Shown: positions 27,912 through 31,583 of the stretch, piece by piece
How positions within the stretch are numbered: position 1 is the stretch's first letter
Layout: each line of letters opens with the position of its first letter
NCBI RefSeq assembly: GCF_001949145.1
Contig: NW_019091418.1
Coordinates: 3,052,499-3,084,081 of the forward strand
Length of the DNA stretch: 31,583 nucleotides
DNA from: Acanthaster planci
Lineage: Eukaryota > Echinodermata > Asteroidea > Valvatida > Acanthasteridae
Reading direction: 5' to 3'
Notes under the pieces: model-generated
The model's input: the letters and a program-made list of their open reading frames with translations, nothing else
What the model was told of the DNA's origin: nothing
Database searches by the model: none
Position numbers and translations under genes: made by a program

Positions 27912-28544
27912 TACAGGCAAAAATCACGCTGGCGCTCGAGATCTCTCCAGGAGATTTATGAAGATTTTTCTTTGATATGTTTGTCAAATCTGATCTTAAG
28001 CATGCTGAAAAGGAAGAACAAGAAAATTGTAATCGAATTGATAACATGAGCGAGTGGTCTTAACTTGAGGTACGAGTTGCCCATGGTACAAGTTATCCAA
28101 GGTACGAGTTGGCTCGAAAGCGGTCCTTGCTTGTACCTACCTGAAGTTGAAAGGGTGTGTCCTCGTCGCCTATGTACATGTACATGTAGTAGTTTTAATT
28201 CGTAGGGCTGGGTGGCGCTGACTCGAACTCGAGTATGAAATGAAAGATAATATATCCGGCTAAACTGAACAGACAAGCTTGACTGCTCTATTAGACTTAA
28301 ATGCATATGCCTAGCCTATTCATGATGTGTTCACTACAGTACATCACAATAAATATAACCGGTTCAGTGATTCTCGTATGTTGCTTACGTAATTTTCCGC
28401 GTGCTGTGTTACCATGCGCTTAGACAAAGCGATTATGAATCGATTGTACAAGCCGTTAGTTCTAGGCTAGATGCTTATGGCCTCAGCGTGCGAATGGCCA
28501 GTACTTAGTACCGCTAGATCCAGGTCAAAATGAGGCAGTGAAAA

Positions 28545-28770
28545 TTTCTAACGGTCAGTGGAATCTCAAGGCGTTTGAAAGCGTAGCAAATTCTTTCCTC
28601 CCTTTGCACCAATGGAGCCCTGGTTCGAGTCCAGGCTTTAAGTGCATTAAGTTTCCAGTCCATGCTTTTTCTCGCAGGTTCTTTCCGTTTGTAGTCGTTT
28701 TCCTAGTTACACATCCCAAAATAATTCAGTCAGATCGCAGGTACATAAAATCATCAAATTCCGGTGAAAT
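28545..28770 (+). mobile_element. tRNA-derived SINE fragment
   Basis: CCTGGTTCGAGTCCAGG at about 28619-28635 is a perfect T-arm with B box GGTTCGAGTCC (28622-28632). Downstream tccagtccatgc, ttctcgcaggtt and gttttccta resemble the body of tRNA-derived SINEs seen in marine invertebrates. The A-box side is degraded. Ends are approximate, and no target duplication was identified. Confidence 0.6.
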
Positions 28771-29911
28771 GTGGTCAGTAGTCCGCCTTATGTGTTGGAG
28801 ATAGGCCTTACTACCGAATTATTTTCCAAATCTTAGCTTTTAACTTGGATTTAAAAGATCGACAAAAGTGAGGAGGACACTTTCGCTAGTTTTGAATCGG
28901 TTTAACCAGTTAGTTCTGGATTGCTTCACGAATAAAAGTAACCGTGCGAGAAATCCATTTTGCAGCCAGAACCATTTTGGCAAGCTGATTTTCTGAGGAA
29001 GAATTTCTTAATTTAGAGAAAGTTATTTATACTATAGAATTCCAAAATTCATAAATAAGAATTCGAATGAACTAAAAAGTGGATCTGCGTAAATTTTGAT
29101 TCGACTTTTTCAGCTGAACAGTATACGAAAGCCCAATCGTGTCGATGAGGTAGAAATTTTCAGCCTGACACTAATTCGTTTTAATGAATTACTAATTCGA
29201 AACAACGAATTACGCACCGATTCACAGAGCCCGTAGATGGCGCTCTTTATGTCTCCACATCAACAGACACATGTCAGCAGCTAGGCGATATGCATGGATC
29301 ACAGAGATATATATGTGATTACGGGTGACCCACGCAAATAGGCCAGAAATGTGTCAGTCGAACTCATTAATAGAAGTTATACACTTGAAATATTCTATAT
29401 TAGAAAGTCCTGAGAGCCATGGGATTGGGGGATTGAATTAAGAAATATAGCACTGAACCTCTGGCCCGGACTCAGAGCTTCTAGTTCTGAGCAATTTGGA
29501 TGCAAATTGGGGTCGAAAGTGGCACTATTTAGCTGTTTTGCAGAGGGACGGATTTTCAAAATGGCTACTTTTCCGGGCAGTGAAATTTCCTTCATTTTAG
29601 GCGTGGTCTGCTGTGGGTGAGAACGTTTCAAAAATTCATCGGTCAACTCACTAAAAATTGAAAGAAAAATGAGAAATGACATGACGAACATCATTTTGCT
29701 GACCAGCTTGGACACCCGTGAGAGTTGTGACTACTTTAAAAAACGATTTTGAAATGAATGGATTTATCATTTACGAAGGCCTATTAGTGCCATGACTGGT
29801 ATTGCAGGATCTTTACTTGCCTTATTGGGAAAAGATCCTAAAAAGTAAATGGAATCATCAAATTGTCATTTGTTAAACCCCGGCTTTTGCAGGTCCTGTG
29901 CAACCCATTTG
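28771..29911. other. Intergenic, nothing firmly recognised
   Basis: No coding exon was found. A short stretch near 29170-29225 (aattcgaaacaacgaattacg on +) resembles the internal words of the pogo-like fragment at 12690-12720, read on the other strand. The open frame at 29395-29715 (-) has one hydrophobic segment but no family signature. Confidence 0.4.
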
Positions 29912-30040
29912 ATGGGCGACGCACGACGGGCGACGCACGACGAGCGACGGAAAATGGCATGTTTGGGGATGGTAAATGGCAGATTTGGGACACAACAAAA
30001 AGCAAAAGGCGACGGCGGACGGCAGATATGGAATTCCATA
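29912..30040 (-). mobile_element. Terminal fragment of the integrase-like transposon family
   Basis: On the minus strand it starts tatggaattccatatctgcc, like the outer ends of the two longer copies. It ends in the same cgtcgtgcgtcgcc 14-bp tandem (29916-29950). The inside differs, so it is a partial or related copy. Confidence 0.55.
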
Positions 30041-30257
30041 TAAATCCCACCTGCAAAGCTTATACTAGTCCCATAATTAATGCCAATAATGCTAGACTTC
30101 CCCTGCCCCTTGAGAAGAAAATGTCCCCTTTCTGAGAATTCAACCAAGTGTTTTTCGGGGAAAAACGTTTTCAGCAAAAATGTTCCGGCCAACTTATTCA
30201 CAGTCTAATTCTAATTTGCATACTGTAAAAATGTGCTGACTTGTTTTCATCAAATTC

Positions 30258-30443
30258 TAGAAAGAAATCTGCCAACCGATACAGATATTCATTTGTCCTC
30301 TCAATTTCACTCTGAAATCCAGAAATACTAGACAGTGCTGTGGATAACAAACTGTTTATTAAATGTATTGTTAGGGGGCAATTACTACTTGGTTTAAGTT
30401 TCAGAAAATAAGACGTGCTGTTTTTTGTGGGTGTGCATGCCAT
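30258..30443 (-). pseudogene. Second coding-like piece of transposon copy 2
   Basis: After an acceptor-like gttatccacag the frame reads SSISGFQSEIERTNEYLYRL, then ADFFLEFDENKSAHF beyond the repeat edge, to a stop at 30198. Copy 1 has the same piece with a frameshift (aagatggaatatc for aaatgaatatc). This is consistent with the next exon of the same mobile-element protein. Confidence 0.35.
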
Positions 30444-30536
30444 GGTGGATAGACCAATGAGAACAGGTTGTCAAGCATATCAGCATTATTTATGGGGCTA
30501 ACAAGTAACGTTACTGTTCAAAAGACTTCTGTGAGC

Positions 30537-30740
30537 CTACCTGCAACTCAAGTCATGTCTAATTTGGAGTATACAGCAAATTTCATCAGAGGTATACCCG
30601 CCTTCAAAATAATGTTGAATCAGTTCTTCTCTTATGAAAAATATTAAGGAATCAAACATTGTAGATAATTTATTATTTACATTCAGTTCTGTGGAATATC
30701 GTGCAGGGACAGACAGAAATATTACATATAGACCTAACAT
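30537..30740 (-). pseudogene. Integrase-like N-terminal fragment in transposon copy 2
   Basis: It encodes FLSVPARYSTELNVNN, FDSLIFFIREELIQHYFEG and GYTSDEICCILQIRHDLSCR, then a stop. The segment YFEGGYTSDEICCIL resembles a helix-turn-helix. The codon after SCR falls at a donor-like GCAG|GTAGG, so the original gene probably had an intron here. No DDE core is present. Confidence 0.45.
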
Positions 30741-31108
30741 CAGGCCGTTAACGAGTAAAGTTACGTCTAGAGTAACTAAGTTATCAAGAAAAACAATCTA
30801 CCCAAACAAAAATCTATTTTGTTAATTTATTTATGTAACAAAAATGGTATTATTTCATATACACGTCACTTTACCGATGTCAGTCTTTAATAATGAAAGT
30901 TTTTTTTTTCAAGTGGAGTTCGGCACAACTGCAAAAACGAATACATCATCTAGTTCTACTGCTAAAATGAGAGTCAGGCATGGTGGATCGAACAAACAGG
31001 GACATGTACATGTGAAACGACCACGGGTCAAAGTTAAAAATACCACTGGGCAAGCGTGACAAAAAAAAACACGGACGACAGGCGACGGCAGATATATGAA
31101 TTCCATAT

Positions 31109-31583
31109 TGCTGAGAATGAGAGAAACATACTGAAAGCTGCACTGAAGCAGTTCCTTTCTTACAATGAAGAACTAGTTGAAATATTGGGGGAATATAACT
31201 GTAAGAAAATGCCGTCAGAAGCCAATCTTCCCAATATTCCCAAGATTCATTGCTGATTGCATGCAGCCGGTGCTGAAATCACTTCACCTCACAAAACTGA
31301 GTTTCGCAGTTTCTATGATAAAATGCAACCATCATCTAAGACGGTAATTCCAATATGTTGCAGTTTCCTCTGCAATGTACAATAAGTGAAAAAAGTGTTG
31401 GGACATATCTTAAGAGGTACGTGAGATCACTTAATGAGCATATGCCGAGGAGATTTTTGCGGTATTGAACAGGATCTGATGAACTTTCAATGAATGTTAT
31501 CAATGTGACATTTACTCAATTGACAGGTTTAAAAAAACAATCAGTCACACCTGTGGAAATGTGTTGGAGATGCCCTCAACCTA
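31109..31583 (+). pseudogene. Decayed HECT-like C-terminal coding fragment, cut by the window edge
   Basis: Frames change along it, but the order of pieces is coherent: NERNILKAALKQFLSYNEEL, VEILGEYNCKKMPSEANLP, then TEFRSFYDKMQPSSKT, then VRSLNEHMPRRFLRY, TGSDELSMNVINVTFTQ, and CGNVLEMPST at the very end (another frame). This resembles the HECT-like tail (TGSD..., HTCG.VLELPSTY) of the large, often transposon-linked, G2E3-like families in fish and marine invertebrates, as I recall them. At least three frame breaks and several stops make it a pseudogene. It begins directly at the end of transposon copy 2. Confidence 0.5.

Larger units (their letters stand above)
30258..31108 (-). mobile_element. 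Integrase-like transposon remnant, copy 2 (inverted relative to copy 1)
   Basis: Read on the minus strand, it is collinear with 12923-13788. It shares the outer end (ggaattcatatatctgccg), a t-rich tract, cacatgtacatgtc, the integrase-like fragment at 30537-30740 and the downstream piece at 30258-30443. It is slightly better preserved than copy 1. Neither copy has an opposite terminal inverted repeat in view. Confidence 0.75.

Overview
This window is animal nuclear DNA. It holds multi-exon coding sequence with canonical GT/AG junctions, AATAAA/ATTAAA poly(A) signals, a tRNA-derived SINE, a decayed LINE, many small inverted-repeat elements, a minisatellite, and no operons. Recurrent words such as TAGGCCTA and TACATGTACATGT, and the general look of the repeats, suggest a marine invertebrate deuterostome (echinoderm, hemichordate or amphioxus). 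That placement is an inference; no sequence here proves the species.

Layout. Bases 1-8492 are gene-poor. They carry two short DNA transposons (2061-2429 and 2699-3010), a 1.6-kb foldback element with arms of about 450 bp and a probable 8-bp target duplication (4139-5724), and a 14-unit minisatellite (6103-6597). A five-exon gene on the + strand (8493-12189) encodes a 507-residue major-facilitator transporter of the SLC46 (proton-coupled folate transporter-like) family. Bases 12500-14000 are repeats: a pogo/Tigger-like end, a decayed transposon copy with an integrase-like coding fragment, and a hairpin built from a threonine-tRNA-like sequence.

The centrepiece is an uninterrupted 1154-codon reading frame on the - strand (15484-18948), tail to tail with the SLC46 gene. 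It joins four parts that are normally separate proteins: a triose-phosphate/phosphoenolpyruvate-translocator-type membrane domain, a degenerate glycosyltransferase domain, a polysaccharide pyruvyl transferase-like domain, and a second glycosyltransferase-like domain. Pyruvyl transferases use phosphoenolpyruvate, and the transporter family includes phosphoenolpyruvate carriers. The fusion can therefore be read as a one-polypeptide secretory-pathway machine that imports a donor and uses it to modify glycans. This is the most unusual item in the window.

Bases 19000-31583 hold the probable 5' region of that gene, a decayed zinc-finger-like coding sequence between two inverted repeats about 2.4 kb apart, a 5'-truncated and internally deleted LINE, a SINE, a second inverted copy of the integrase-like transposon (30258-31108), and at the right edge a decayed HECT-like coding fragment that runs off the window. 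The two transposon copies lie in opposite orientation about 17 kb apart and bracket the fusion gene. The two intact genes do not obviously work in one pathway; both are membrane proteins.
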